Source: Serripes groenlandicus (taxonomy: Eukaryota; Mollusca; Bivalvia; Cardiida; Cardiidae). Taken from it: DNA of 64,000 nt. Position numbers and translations under genes: made by a program. Positions 1 to 11,530 of the stretch are shown here, one piece after another. Within the stretch, counting starts at the first letter, position 1, and the number at the start of each line of letters is the position of its first letter. The stretch covers positions 614,522-678,521 of the forward strand of contig JASEVX010000033.1 of NCBI GenBank assembly GCA_031761405.1. The letters run 5' to 3'. Under the pieces are notes generated by a model that saw only the letters and a program-made list of their open reading frames with translations, had not been told where the DNA came from and did no database searches.

Positions 1-216
1 ATTGCTCGAACCAAGCAATTTCTCCTTTTGCCATGACATTTTCAACTTTTTTCTGTAATTAAACCTTCATTTCTAGAGATGTCCCATAGTTTTGGCTAGA
101 TATTTTTAAAAGTAGTTTTGCTGCAGGATTGTTGTTTGTGGTAAATGGTTAACCAATCTGTTTTCAGAAGTCTTCCGCTACAAAAGCGACACAATGTTTC
201 AGTATGAGGGAAAAGG
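1..216. repeat. Worn MITE remnants
   Basis: Degenerate pieces of the ~230-bp MITE family (central GCAATTTCTCCTTTTGCCA arm, GCTGCAG sub-end, AGTATGAGGGAAAAGG end). They run directly into the intact copy at 217-447. Confidence 0.7.
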
Positions 217-447
217 TTAACCCTTTCCCTCATATAGACGCTTTCTGACGCCTCTGCAGCAGACGGCTTTTTGAAAACATAGTGACAAAAGAAGAAATTG
301 CACAAAACGTGCAATTTCTCCTTTTGCCACAATGTTTTACTACTTTTTGTCAAAGGTTATCCATTCAATTATGGAGATTTTCTATGTTTTGACAAAATAC
401 GTTCAAAGTCGTCTGCTGCAGAATTGACGTATGAGGGAAAGGGTTAA
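217..447 (+). mobile_element. TTAA-flanked palindromic MITE (young subfamily)
   Basis: Bounded by TTAA on both sides, with CCCTTTCCCTCATA at one end and its inverse at the other. The interior is a long imperfect palindrome whose centre pairs GAAATTGCAC with GTGCAATTTC. TTAA target and CCC termini are those of piggyBac-superfamily elements; there is no coding capacity, so it is non-autonomous. This copy defines the plus orientation used in the other MITE entries. Confidence 0.85.
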
Positions 448-1130
448 AAGAGCAAGTTTTGCTACTTAATTCCATCAGTGTAAGAGAAAGCATAAAAGTA
501 GAGTGCAATATTTAATGTCACTGTGGGAAAAGGATGTTCAAGCTGAGACTGGACTTTCACTTTCTGTGCTTTTAATGTCTGGATTTCCAAAATTGTTAAT
601 TTGTTGACGTGCTTAAATATCCTCTTTAACTATGCAGAGGACAAGATAAGGAGCAGTAAACGGGTCTTTCTTCCACACTATCTCTCCTTGCACTCATTCA
701 AACCTATGGTGGGGGAGCTCAAAATAATTGTCTTACTGAGACGATTCTTTTGAGTACCTGCAACATAGGTTTTGGAGGTTAATTAAGGATTTTAGAACTT
801 GAAATAATTCGCTCCTTTTTCTAGAGCTCTGATAATTATATATTATTCTTATTAAACGAACTTTGTAAATGTTCGGGATCACGCGTATTATTAATAAGTC
901 ATAAACCAATACAAACATCCTTATTCCACAGTGCTTATTAAAACAACATGACTGTATAAAATTTATGTTTATATTTTAAAATGCATTATGTATGTATGTG
1001 TTTTAATCTCGTACCCTTGATATGAACGTTGCAAGTGTGGTATTTGTGTGACCAATATGAATTAGGGGTTGAAGTTCCTTCAAAGGTTATTAATCATAAT
1101 AAATTTCTAGACCAACTGAATAGTTGCTGC
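448..1130. other. AT-rich stretch without assigned gene
   Basis: An open frame of 42 codons at 479-604 follows a CATCAG acceptor-like site, ends in TGA and lacks support. At 742-800 lies a relative of the hairpin repeat at 48069-48138. Otherwise nothing is recognised. Confidence 0.5.
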
Positions 1131-1355
1131 TTAACCTTTCCCAATATTCAGCAAATCTGCAGCAGACGACTTTGAAAACATAGTGACAAAAACTTGAAAA
1201 ATCGCCATTAAAGAAAGCTTGTTTAATAAAGTTGAAAACATAGTGGCCAAATGTGAAATTGATCATCATGAGCTATTTCACCTTTGGGCGCAATGTTTTC
1301 AAAAGTTGTCTGCTGCTATTGCGTCAAAATGAGTCTGCAGGTGGGAAAGGGTTAA
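1131..1355. mobile_element. Older-subfamily MITE
   Basis: TTAACCTTTCCCAATATTC start and GTGGGAAAGGGTTAA end, with the GTGGCCAAATGTGAAATTG palindrome arm. More diverged than the copy at 217-447. A second partial copy follows at 1352-1502. Confidence 0.75.
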
Positions 1356-1625
1356 CCTTTCCCAATATTCAGCAAATCTAAAGTAGGCGACTTTGAAATC
1401 ATCAAGGCAAATGTGATTGAAAATTTCTATTTGAAACAAAGAAAAGGAGATATTGCCCATTGTGACAATGATTTCAAAAGTTGTATTCTGTTGTGTCTTC
1501 AAATTTGGTCAGACCCCTTTCATCTTTTATGGCTACATATTGGCTGAGATTTTACATGTACTTACTGTTTCATTTTATTTATGATTATTTATTTCTCATA
1601 AACTGTATTTAAAGGTTTTGGTGAC

Positions 1626-1903
1626 TTAACCCTTTCCCACAAATAGACACTTTCTGACGCCTCGGCAGCAGGCGTCTTTTAAAAACATTGTGACAAAAGG
1701 ATAAATTGCTCAAAACATGCAAATTTCTCCCTTTGCCACTATGTTTTCAACCTTTCTCAGTAAATATTTCTTTAGAATATTGAGCAATTTCTACCTTTGC
1801 CACAATGTTTAAGCTCTATTTAATAATTCAACTCTCATTTATGGAGATTTTGTTATGATGATTTTGCCAGTATGTTTTGAAAGTTGTCTGCAGAAAGGGT
1901 TAA
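1626..1903 (+). mobile_element. Older-subfamily MITE
   Basis: TTAACCCTTTCCCACAAATA start and AGAAAGGGTTAA end. The right arm carries an extra CTCTATTTAATAATTCAAC segment typical of older copies. Further worn copies occupy 2000-2330. Confidence 0.75.
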
Positions 1904-2345
1904 GGATTTTTTTTTCAAGTAAAAGTGGTTGTTACTATGTATTAATGATCTCATTTTGTTATGGAATGTATGTTTAATGTCTTTTCCTGATTGAAACAAA
2001 CTTACACATGAAAATCCTTTCCCACATACAGATGCTTTCTGCAGCAGACAACTTTTGAAAACATTTTGACAAATAGAGAAATTGCTCACAATGATAAGAA
2101 TGCATCTGCAAGTGGGAATGGATAAATATGAGCAAAGAGCCATTGTGCATTGTGACCAGAGTAGACATGTTTTGACACATCTGCAGCAGAGGTATTTTGA
2201 AATAAATTTCTCCTTTTTGCCGAAATGCTTTCGACTCTATTTAATAATTGACTTTCGTTTATATAGATTTTCCATAATTTTTGTCTAGTTGTTTAGTCTG
2301 CTGTAAATTTGTTTATGTGGGAAAGGGATTAAATTGAATAAAATA

Positions 2346-2575
2346 TTAACCCTTTCCCTCATATAGACGCTTTCTGATGCCTCTGCATCAGACGGCTTTT
2401 TGAAAACATAGTGACAAAAGAAGAAATTGCACAGAACGTGCAATTTCTCCTTTTGCCACAATGTTTTCCCCTTTTTGTCATAGGTTATCCATTCAATTAT
2501 AGAGATTATCCACTTTTTGACAAAATAAGTTCAAAGTCGTCCGCTGCAGAATTGTCGTATGAGGGAAAGGGTTAA
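2346..2575 (+). mobile_element. TTAA-flanked palindromic MITE (young)
   Basis: TTAA on both sides, full-length, very close to the copy at 217-447. Central stem CAC/GTG. Confidence 0.88.
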
Positions 2576-2768
2576 ACTCTTACTTGATGCGTTTTTTATA
2601 GACTTTTCCACAAAAAAAGGATATCTAGATTGAACATGTGTAATAGGGTTGAAAAACCATAAATTGTGCAATATGATTAAATTTTTATTTCTTTTTCACC
2701 TAGACTGGTTTCAAAAGATTGCAGCTACCAAAGCAAAGAGGAGTGATATTTGCCAAATTTCAATTTCA

Positions 2769-2996
2769 TTACCCTTTCTCTCATAAAGACGCTTTCTGAC
2801 GCCTCTGCAGCAGACGGCTTTTTGAAAACATAGTTACAAAAGAAGAAATTGCTCAAAACGAGCAATTTCTCCTTTTGACACAATGTTTTCCACTTTTAGT
2901 CACGGTATCCATTCAATTATAGAGATTTTCTATGTTTTGACAAAATATGTTCAAAGTCATCTGCTGAAGAATTGTCGTATGAGGGAAAGGGTTCAA
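2769..2996 (+). mobile_element. MITE copy, central stem CTC/GAG
   Basis: Full-length. Its centre reads TTGCTCAAAACGAGCAA instead of TTGCACAAAACGTGCAA, a paired change. Its right end (GGGTTCAA) abuts an older copy at 2993-3226. Confidence 0.85.
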
Positions 2997-3221
2997 CCCT
3001 TTCCAACATACAACAAATCTGAAGCCGATGACTGAAAAATCTAGACAAAAATAAAGTTTGAAAATCTCTAAATGAAAGTATACTAATTATTGAGAAGAGT
3101 TTGAGAAGAAAAACATTCTTTCAAAAGGAGAAATGTTCAATTATGGGCTTTTTCTCTCTTTGCCACAATGTAAATTTGTCTGCTACAGATGTGTCAAAAT
3201 GCAACTGCAAGTGGGAAAAAG

Positions 3222-3439
3222 TTACGCCTTTCCAGCCTATAGATGCTTTCTGATGCTTCTGCAGCAGACTGCTTTTTGAAAACATTGCGACAAAAGAAGA
3301 AATTGCTCAAAACAAGCAATTTCTCCTTTTGTCACCATGTTTTCAACTCTATTCAATTATTGTTCTTTCATTTAAAGGGATTTTATATGCTTTCGCTTAG
3401 GTGTCGTCTGCAGATTTCTTGTATGTGGGAAAGGGTTAA
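3222..3439 (+). mobile_element. Older-subfamily MITE
   Basis: Begins CCTTTCCAGCCTATAGATGC and ends GTGGGAAAGGGTTAA. Shares a border with the copy before it, so 2769-3439 is a chain of three abutting copies. Confidence 0.75.
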
Positions 3440-3938
3440 CTTTTCTTAAGGTCTAAAATAGTGTGATCATGTGGTGGTGGAAGTATCTGAGACAATTGCG
3501 TGTTATAAGAATATAAACATTACTTTTTTGTCTGTTAATTAGCATATGACCAAATCTGAATTTTTAGTTACCTCAGTTTATTTATTTAATTCAGTCTTTA
3601 ATTCTGTTCCCACATATAACAAATCTGCAACAGACAAACTTGAAAAACATTTAGTCAAAAATATGGAACACTCTTCTTATGAACGAACGTTTATTGAATA
3701 AAGTTGAAAACATTGTGACAAAAGGAGGCAATTTCTCCATTTCCCAAAATGTTTTCAAAAGACGTCTGCTGCAGAGGCGTCTGTATCTGGGAAAGGTTTA
3801 GTTCACTTGAGCATTACGATTTTTTACCTCTAGGTTGAAAATCATATTTGTTTTTAAACTAAAATAAGATTTTTTCAAAAAGTGCTTATTTGCAAACAGG
3901 GTTCAAAGATATGATATATTACAGAAAATAAATATCTC

Positions 3939-4168
3939 TTAACCCTTTCCCTCATATAGACGCTTTCTGACGCCTCTGCAGCAGACGGTGTTTTGAAAAC
4001 ATAGTGACAAAAGAAGTAATAGCACAAAATGTGCAATTTCTCCTTTTGTCACAATGTTTTCCACTTTTTGTCATAGGTTATCCATTCAATTATGGAGATT
4101 TTCTATGTTTTGTCAAAATACGTTCAAAATCGTCTGCTGCAGAATTGTTGTATGAGGGAAAGGGTTAT
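3939..4168 (+). mobile_element. TTAA-flanked palindromic MITE (young)
   Basis: TTAA at left and TTAT at right (one change). The interior is full-length. Confidence 0.85.
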
Positions 4169-4464
4169 AGTTAACTGCAAAATATCTTTTAACATAATAG
4201 GCGTTTTCTTTCAAACATACAAATCTGCAAATTTCTAGTCAAAAGCAGGGTAAACCTGTATTATTTATTGAACAAAGTTGAACAAATTATATCGAAAGGA
4301 TTATGCATGAGCAATCGTTGCCAGGATTGTTTCAAAAGTCGTTTGCTGCAGAGTTAATAAGTGGTATATCTTGAATATAAGATGTACTATTGTGATTATC
4401 ATTGTGGAAAAGCAGAAGTTAATTGTTTAGAGGCATCAGAGGTCGCCTGTATCATGGAAAGGGT

Positions 4465-4871
4465 TTAACTCTTTCCCTCATATAGACGCTTTCTGACGCC
4501 TCTGCAGCAGACGACTTTTGAAAACGTTGTGGCACAATGTTTTAAAACTATTTCATAAGTTATACCTTCATTTCTAGAGATTGTCAATATTTTTATGAGA
4601 TGTTTTCGAAGTAGTCTGCTGCAGATTTGTTGGGTTTGTGGAAAAGGGTTTACCCTTTTCCTCATACAACATTTCTGCAGCATACAACTTTGAAAATATT
4701 TGGTCAAAAAATAGAAATCTCTATAATTGAATGGATAACCTATGACTAACTACATTGTGGCAAAAGGAGAAATTGCTTGTTTTAAGCAATTTCTTCCTTT
4801 TGTCACTATGTTATCAAAAAGCCGTCTGCTGCAGCGGCGTCAGAAAGCGTCTATATGAGGGAAAGGGTTAA
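4465..4871. mobile_element. Two abutting MITE copies in opposite orientation
   Basis: A plus-oriented copy (4465 to about 4645) runs into a minus-oriented one that ends TGAGGGAAAGGGTTAA at 4871. Confidence 0.75.
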
Positions 4872-5023
4872 TCCTTTTCCACATACAACAAATCTTTGAA
4901 AACATGTAACATTGAAAGTGTGTAAAATTTCTAATTTAAAGTATTGTTATTGACAGGAGCAATTTCTCTGTTTGCCAAATTGTTTTCAAGTCATCTGATG
5001 CAGATGCGTCATAATGCATTGGC

Positions 5024-5190
5024 ATGTATGATGTAGAAAAAGACTGAACATATGTGAATAGTACAGTTTATTCAATATTTGTAGAAAAAGACTGAACATA
5101 ATGATACATGAATAGTACAGTTTATTCAATTTTTGTAGAAATAGACTGAACATACATGAATAGTACAGTTTATTCAATTTTTGTACTATT
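5024..5190. repeat. Three ~54-bp tandem repeats
   Basis: Units contain AGACTGAACATA and GAATAGTACAGTTTATTCAA, the latter with short inverted symmetry. Three copies with small indels. Confidence 0.85.
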
Positions 5191-5627
5191 TTTGACAAAT
5201 AGGTTCATATATTTATAATTGTAAATTATTTAATTTATTTATATTAACCCTTATTTTTAAGGGATTTCATGTTCTTTTTTATTTATTTACTATTTTTCAA
5301 AGAAAAGAAAAACTTTTTTATTATGACTATTTTATACTTTTTCTGAACAATTTGCAAGATCTGATTTTATATTTAAATTGGTAGAAAATAATTTATCCTT
5401 TGCTTTTGCATTATCAGACATGATTCCTCTCTTGTTTGTATGTGTCATCTAGCTTTGTAGGTGACTCATAGGTATCATTTCTCTGTTGTCTGTCTGCCAT
5501 GGGTTTACTAACTGATAATTTGCAAGTGACATAGGAACAATGTGTTCCTTTGTACACTGTAGTTTAAGAATTTTTTCAAATTACGTCTACTGAAGTATAC
5601 AAAAAAAATGCTTTTCCCTATCTTTAG

Positions 5628-5744
5628 CTTATCATCAGGATTCTCTTCAATGCAATGATTAGACTATGGAAGCTGGGTGCTTTGATTCTCCATGGCCGGG
5701 AGAAATATGTGGAATTTTCTCTGAAGAATACCGACAGACTTTGA
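5628..5744 (+). CDS. Candidate terminal exon of an unidentified plus-strand gene
   Basis: After a pyrimidine-rich acceptor (TTTTCCCTATCTTTAG) the frame is open for 38 codons to TGA. The product includes RILFNAMIRLWKLGALILHG and REKYVEFSLKNTDRL, a mixed hydrophobic/charged composition unlike the repeat-derived frames nearby. An ATTAAA at 5786-5791 lies 42 bp past the stop. The stretch is not covered by any repeat family seen here. The protein was not recognised and no upstream exon was found with confidence. An alternative acceptor (ATCATCAG) would start it at 5640. Confidence 0.35.
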   Translation, partial: LIIRILFNAMIRLWKLGALILHGREKYVEFSLKNTDRL

Positions 5745-5785
5745 TTCTTGTATTCTGGCCTTTATACTTGTGAAAGTTGTAGCCT

Positions 5786-5791
5786 ATTAAA
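5786..5791 (+). terminator. Possible poly(A) signal ATTAAA
   Basis: This common variant poly(A) hexamer lies 42 bp after the stop of the candidate exon at 5628-5744 and is followed by an AT-rich stretch. Confidence 0.3.
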
Positions 5792-5878
5792 GTGGATTTC
5801 AATTCAATTTCAACTTGTTATTTTGCAGACTGCATGTTATCCTCATTTGCTCAAATATTTTCAATTTTAGAGCTTAAC

Positions 5879-6108
5879 TTAACCCTTTCCCTCATATAGA
5901 CGCTTTCTGACGCCTCTGCAGCAGACGGCTTTTTGAAAACATAGTGACAAAAATAGAAATTGCACAAAACATGCAATTTCTCCTTTTGCCACAATGTTTT
6001 CCACTTTTTGTCATAGGTTATCCATTCAATTATGGAGATTTTCTATGTTTTGACAAAATATGTTCAAAGTCGTCTGCTGCAGAATTGTTGTATGAGGGAA
6101 AGGGTTAA
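5879..6108 (+). mobile_element. TTAA-flanked palindromic MITE (young)
   Basis: TTAA on both sides; full-length. One arm mutated (GACAAAAATAGAAATTGC), otherwise near consensus. Confidence 0.88.
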
Positions 6109-6426
6109 GGGTTGTGTTATTGTCTACACACATTATGCCAGTACCTTCAGAAGGAGTAGAACACATATACAGACAGCAAAGATGTTGAAAACTTGGAACA
6201 CTTCGACAATCTAAATAATACCTTTAAAAATATTTATACGGTTAGTGAAAAAATGATACATCATAGTAAAGTATATTTATGTGTGAGAGTGTATTTATTT
6301 ATTTATTTCATTAACTCTTTGCCACATAAAAAGACACCATTTGGAGCAATTTCTTCTTTTGCCAAGAGGTTTTTAACATTATTCAATAATTGTACTTTCC
6401 TTTATAGAGACTTTCCATATTTTTGC

Positions 6427-6656
6427 TTAATCCTTTCCCTCATACGACAATTCTGCAGCAGACGACTTTGAACATATTTTGTCAAATGATAGAAAATCTC
6501 AATAATTGAATGGATAACCTTTGACTAAAAGTGGAAAACATTGTGGCAAAAGGAGAAATTGCTTGTTTTGAGCAATTTCTTCTTTTGTCACTTTGTTTTC
6601 AAAAAGCTGTCTGCTGCAGAGGCATCCAAAAGCGTATATATGAGGGAAAGGGTTAA
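6427..6656 (-). mobile_element. TTAA-flanked palindromic MITE
   Basis: Reverse orientation relative to the copy at 217-447. TTAA on both sides; central stem CTC/GAG class. A shorter worn relative follows at 6890-7062. Confidence 0.85.
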
Positions 6657-7098
6657 GAGTTTTCAGTTATTTGATGCAGATTTGTTGTATGTTGGTAAGG
6701 GTTGATACTTAACCTTTGCAGAAAATTCTTTTGATAAAAGGTACTTTTTCGAAAAGTTTTCTCGAAAATTGCCTGCTGTAGATGATGAATTATAAAGGTA
6801 TTATTTTCACTGTTACCAATATACGCAAAATCTGCATCAGATGACTGTACACATCTAGGCAAATATTATTTAAATGAAAATGTAATTATTGGATCGAGCT
6901 GAAAACATTGTGGCCAAAGGAGAAATTGCTCATGATGAATGGATAACCTAAGACTTAAAGTGGAAAACATTGTGGCAAAAGGAGAAATTGCTCGTTTTGA
7001 GCAATTTCTTCTTTTGTCACTATGTTTTCAAAAAGCCTTTTATATGAGAGAAAGGGTTAATTTAACAACCATCACTTGAAAATTGTTGGGAATCTATT

Positions 7099-7328
7099 TT
7101 AACCCTTTCGCACATTCAGACGCGTTCGGACGCCTCTGTGTAGCAGACGACTTTTGAAAACGTCGTGACAAAAGGTGAAATTGCTCATCTTGAGCAATTT
7201 CTGCTTTTGCTACAATGTTTTTGACTGACATCGTTAACCATTCTTTCAATTATAAAGTTTCCATAGTTTTGACTAAATGTTTTCAAAATCGTCTGCTGAT
7301 GTTTTTTTTGTATGTGGGAAAGGGTTAA
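7099..7328 (+). mobile_element. TTAA-flanked palindromic MITE (older)
   Basis: TTAACCCTTTCGCACATTC start and GTATGTGGGAAAGGGTTAA end; central stem GCTCATCTTGAGC. Confidence 0.82.
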
Positions 7329-8078
7329 AAACGGTATGGATCAGGCAGTATTGTGGAGCTCAAATGAATCCTCATTGAAAGAGATAACTGTAATATCTCA
7401 TGTTGAAAATAAGTTTGGTGCAGAATGAAAGGAGATGTTTGCATGAAAGGAACCCTTTGCAGTAAGGCGGTAAATTTCCTCTAGTTGGACAGGACTGAAA
7501 GATGAATTGAACAGCTGAAATAATCTGCAATACATTCTTGAAAAATAAGAAAACAAGTAAAAGTTTGTATACAAATAATCCTTTCGCATATACCGACGAC
7601 TCTGCAGCAGATACCTTTTGAAATCATCGTGACAAAAAGAAAAAAATACACTAAATGAGCAATTTTTTCCTTTTATCACAATACATACATTATATATCTG
7701 AAATACAGTAATAATTTATTTATCTCCATTGTGCTAGAATTGTTTTTTTATGCAATTCTAAGGACAAAATACGGAAACTATCTACCTAACTGCAAGATTT
7801 CCTTTATGTTATCATCTCCTGATGTAAACTTCTGTCGAGTTTTATATATTTGTGTATGTACATGTATTATATACACTTGTTGTTACTGTTGTGCAATGAA
7901 TTTTTTTAAGAATTCCAAAAAGAAGACTAAAACTGATTTATAGAATAGAAATATTTTGTGTCATTGTGTTTTCCGGAGCGTTTCACGCACATTTCTAATT
8001 CTCCCCCCCCCCCCTTCCGGTACATGCACCTTGTCAATCTGTTCTTCCAACCAAGCTTGTCTGGGCTATATCTTACTA

Positions 8079-8719
8079 TTTATTATACCCCCAGATACAT
8101 AGTATATGGGGGCTATATAGGAGTCACGCTTGACAGTCGGTCGGTCCGTTGGTCTGGACATTTCTTGTGAACACTATTTCTCAGAAACCCTTGGTCAGAA
8201 CTCCATATAACTGCACAAGAATGATTGATATCAAGCCTAGTTGTGCATATTGTCGGTGTGTTGCACTGGAATTATTTTTAAATGAGTTATGGCCCCTTGA
8301 ATTTCACATACATATTACATATATGTCCATATTTTGTGAACACTATTTCTCAGCAACCCTTGGTCAGAATTCAATATAACTTCACAAGAATGATTGATAC
8401 CAAGCCTAGTTGTGCATATTGTCAGCATGTTGCACTGGAATTATTTTTAAATGAGTTATGGCCCCTTGAATTTCACATACATATTACATATACATGTATG
8501 TCCATATTTTGTGAACACTATTTCTCAGCAACCCTTTGTCAGAATTCAATATAACTTCACAATAATGATCGATACCAAGCTTAGTTGTGCATATTGTCAG
8601 CGTGTTGCACTGGATTTATTTTTAAATGAGTTGTGGCCCCTTGAATTTCTCATACATATGTATATATTGTCAGGCACCAGCTGGGGGTATTCATCACCTT
8701 CAGTGATATTTCTAGTTTA
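8079..8719 (-). mobile_element. Tandem-repeat element, 'ATACCCCC' family
   Basis: Read on the minus strand it begins AAACTAGAAATATCACTGAA and GGTGATGAATACCCCCAGC and ends near CCCCCATATACTATGTATCT. The interior has three ~170-bp units (TTCTCAGCAACCCTTGGTCA, then ATGATTGATACCAAGC). A short copy lies at 51776-52073 in plus orientation. No coding capacity; the frames reading 'MSYGPLNFTYILHI' are repeat artefacts. Confidence 0.75.
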
Positions 8720-8879
8720 CGTATGGCCAATTGTTTTTGCTTCATATAGTATATTGTAGCACCATTTCTGTGTCATCGCAACACTTCGGGAGCACCCATC
8801 GATATCATGTTTAGAAATATTATGAAGTGCTGTATTTCCCAATTTCCCACGTTATCTTTATCTAATCTTATGCAGTTAA

Positions 8880-9106
8880 GTTACCCTTTTTCCCACATAC
8901 AACAAATCTGCAGCAGGCGTTTTCAAAACATTAAGACACAAATACGAAAGTCTTTAAATGAGAGAACAATTATTGAAAAAGGTTGAAAACATTGTGACAA
9001 AAGGAAAAATTGCTCATTATGAGCAATTTCTCCTTTTGACACAATGTTTTAAAAAAGTCGTCTGCTGCAGGAATTCAGAAAGTGTTTTTATGTGGGAAGG
9101 TGTTAA
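8880..9106. mobile_element. Older-subfamily MITE
   Basis: Begins TTACCCTTTTTCCCACATAC and ends TGTGGGAAGGTGTTAA; centre GAAAAATTGCTCATTATGAG. Confidence 0.75.
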
Positions 9107-9215
9107 CTATATGTTCATTGATTTTCTTATTTACAAGAGTATCATGATGGTATTGCTCACCTGATTTAATTGAACTTTCATTAGTTTTCAAAAGTTTTAA
9201 TCTATACATATAAAG

Positions 9216-9957
9216 ACAAGAGACCCAAGAGGGCCAGTCTTGCTCCACGGACATTTGGCAAAAAATAAATCTCCAAACAGCCCGCCCCCTGATGGCCACG
9301 TTTTTTGACCAATCAACATGGCTTGAAGGACACCCTAGGAACATTTCTACAAATTTATTTGAAAATCAGCCCGACACTTTCGGAGAAGAAAAGTAGCCCC
9401 ACCCCCTGGTGGCCATAGTTTCGACCATTCAACATGGCTCGAAGGAATCTGATAGAGGGTCTCCCAAGAAACACTTCTACAAAATTATTTGAAAATTGAA
9501 CAATTTCTCAGTCATATCACGACGGCCAGTTCACGTACTCATGTGTTTCCTGGTTTTCGCACACCAGTACTCCACACAACAATCTTCCCAAGCAACTGAC
9601 TGCTTTTCCACATAGACTTAGCCCATTGGTGGAAGACGAATGACGCATGTCGCAATGACTTTTGAGCTACCGGGACTCGACTCAATTTGGCTTGAAGGAA
9701 TCTGATAAAGAGTTTCTACAAAAATTATTTGAAAATTGGCCAAACACTTTTGGGGAGAAGATTTTTTTAAGTTTTCACTATAGCCATATAAGGCAAAATA
9801 GCCCCGCCCCCTGGCGGCCATGTTTTTTGCCAAATCAACTTGGCTTGAAGGAATCTGATCTCAGTCACCCAAGGAACATTTCTGCAAAATTATTTGAAAA
9901 TCGGCCTGACACTTTCAGAGTTGAAGATTTGTTAAGTTTTCACTAGCCATATAAGAA
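9216..9957 (+). mobile_element. Helentron-like element fragment (GGCC head) with SINE inside
   Basis: Starts ACAAGAGACCCAAGAGGGCC and carries the family repeats (CCGCCCCCTGGTGGCCA, ATCAACATGGCTCGAAGGAA, ATTATTTGAAAATCGGCC). A SINE piece interrupts it at 9493-9665. It lacks the hairpin tail and runs into a reversed element at 9958. Confidence 0.7.
9493..9665 (-). repeat. tRNA-SINE fragment
   Basis: Contains the SINE body (ATATCACGACGGCCAGTTCA, CACCAGTACTCCACACAAC, CCCATTGGTGGAAGACGAA) found in the intact copy at 14142-14436, in reverse orientation. The tRNA head is mostly missing. Confidence 0.75.
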
Positions 9958-10548
9958 AATCTTGTCAACACTCTTGAAGCCACATTTTGGCTTGAGTATG
10001 TTGAACCTTTGTCAGAATGTTTGTCTTAGTGATATCTAGGCCAAGTTCGATTATAGGTCATGTCGGGTCAAAAACTAAGTCACTAGGCCAAATTGAAGAA
10101 AAATCTCGTTAAAACTCGGGAAGCCGCATTTTTGGCTTGAGCATGTTGAAACTTTGTCAGAATGTTTGTCTTAATGCTATCTAGGCCAAGTTCGAATATA
10201 GGTCATGTCGAGTCAAAAACTAGGTCACTAGGCCAAGTTGAAGGAAAATCTTGTTAACACTCTTGAAGCCGCATTTTAAACTTGAGCATGTTGAAACTTT
10301 ATCAGAAAGTTTGTCTTTGTGATATCAAGCCAAGTTCGAATATGGGTCATCTCAGGTTAGCAACTAAGTCACTAGGCCAAATTGTAGAACAATCTAGTTA
10401 ACACTATATAGATCGCATTTTTGACATGAGCAGCTTGACATTTTGTCAGAAAGTTTGTCTTGGCGATATTGCCATTGGCGCTAAAAGAGTTATGTCTTAA
10501 ATAGCCCATTCTCAGGTGAGCGATTCCAGGCCCTCATGGCCCTCTTGT
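9958..10548 (-). mobile_element. Helentron-like element, ~115-bp tandem units, reversed
   Basis: The right border reads CTCATGGCCCTCTTGT, the inverse of the ACAAGAGGGCC head; next to it CTCAGGTGAGCGATTCC is the inverse of the head's GCTCACCTGAG. Units carry CTTTGTCAGAATGTTTGTCT and GATATCTAGGCCAAGTTCG. Same family as 31071-31835. Confidence 0.75.
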
Positions 10549-10574
10549 TTTTAAAACATGCCAATACTTTTAGT

Positions 10575-10735
10575 TTGTTTTATTTGGGTTTTACGCCGTT
10601 TTCAACATTATTTCAGTTATATCACGAGAACAGTTCACTTATTCACGATCCCTGGATAAACAAACCAGTACTAGGCTAGGAGATGTGCCTTCCAATACTT
10701 ATCTACTTATAAGGAAAACCAGCCATTCACCAATC
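10575..10735 (-). repeat. tRNA-SINE fragment
   Basis: GGGTTTTACGCCGTTTTCAA and CAGTTATATCACGAGAACAG match the reversed SINE tail and body. Confidence 0.65.
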
Positions 10736-10744
10736 TCTAGCAGA

Positions 10745-11530
10745 TTGAAATAATTTGAATAATCTTGGTAGAGGGTCACCTGAGATAGTACTTTTGGACA
10801 AGAAGATTTTCTCCTTTTCATTGCCATGGCAACTAGGAATTTGTTTAGCAATTTTGAAAGGACTTCAACTAAGGACTATTCATGTGAAGTTTAGTTAAAA
10901 TTGGTCAAGATGTTTAGGAGGAGATATCATTTAAAGATGTTTAAAAGTTTTTCCTTTCCATAACCCTGGCAACCAGATGTTTGGAATGGAATTCCACAAA
11001 TAATTCTGAAAGGATATCACCTACAGAATATTCCTTTGAAGTTTGGTCAAAACTAGCCTAGCACTTTAGGAGGAGATATCATTTTAAAGACAGACATATT
11101 GATAAAAGACATCCAAAGGACTCCCAAATGATCCAAAGCTACCTTCCTAGGACATTTGCATGGATTAATTTAGCAATTCTGAAAGGGCATCACCTACAGT
11201 ACAGAATATTCCTGTGAAGTTTGGTCAAAATTTGCCTAGCCATTTAGGAGAAATGGGCATTTAACTCTTTCAGCGCCGAATTGTTTAAAGTAGACTCTTC
11301 CATGTTCAAAATCTGGTGTGTCCATTTCTCAATTTTTGAAAGTTTTGGACTATTTTGGTAACTAAAAGGCAAACAATGCTGATTTCAGGTGAAACCGGTC
11401 GTTACGAGCTGACTCACCTGAATCTGCATTGTTGCAAAAAACTCAATATTGCCTGTGGCAATTGTTCACCGCCAGATAGATGGATAAAATTCATCCAAAG
11501 GACTCCTGATGACTCCCTCGCCATAAGCTA
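10745..11530. repeat. Diverged tandem-repeat element remnant
   Basis: Repeats of GAAGTTTGGTCAAAA, TTTAGGAGGAGATATCATTT and TTCCATAACCCTGGCAACCA at roughly 150-bp spacing. Resembles the internal repeats of the GGCC-headed family, without recognisable ends. Confidence 0.6.

Noticed and set aside
479..607. Open frame of 42 codons to TGA after a CATCAG site, as a plus-strand exon
   Set aside because: No convincing polypyrimidine tract and no recognised motif, and it begins close behind a MITE. Kept out of the gene list.
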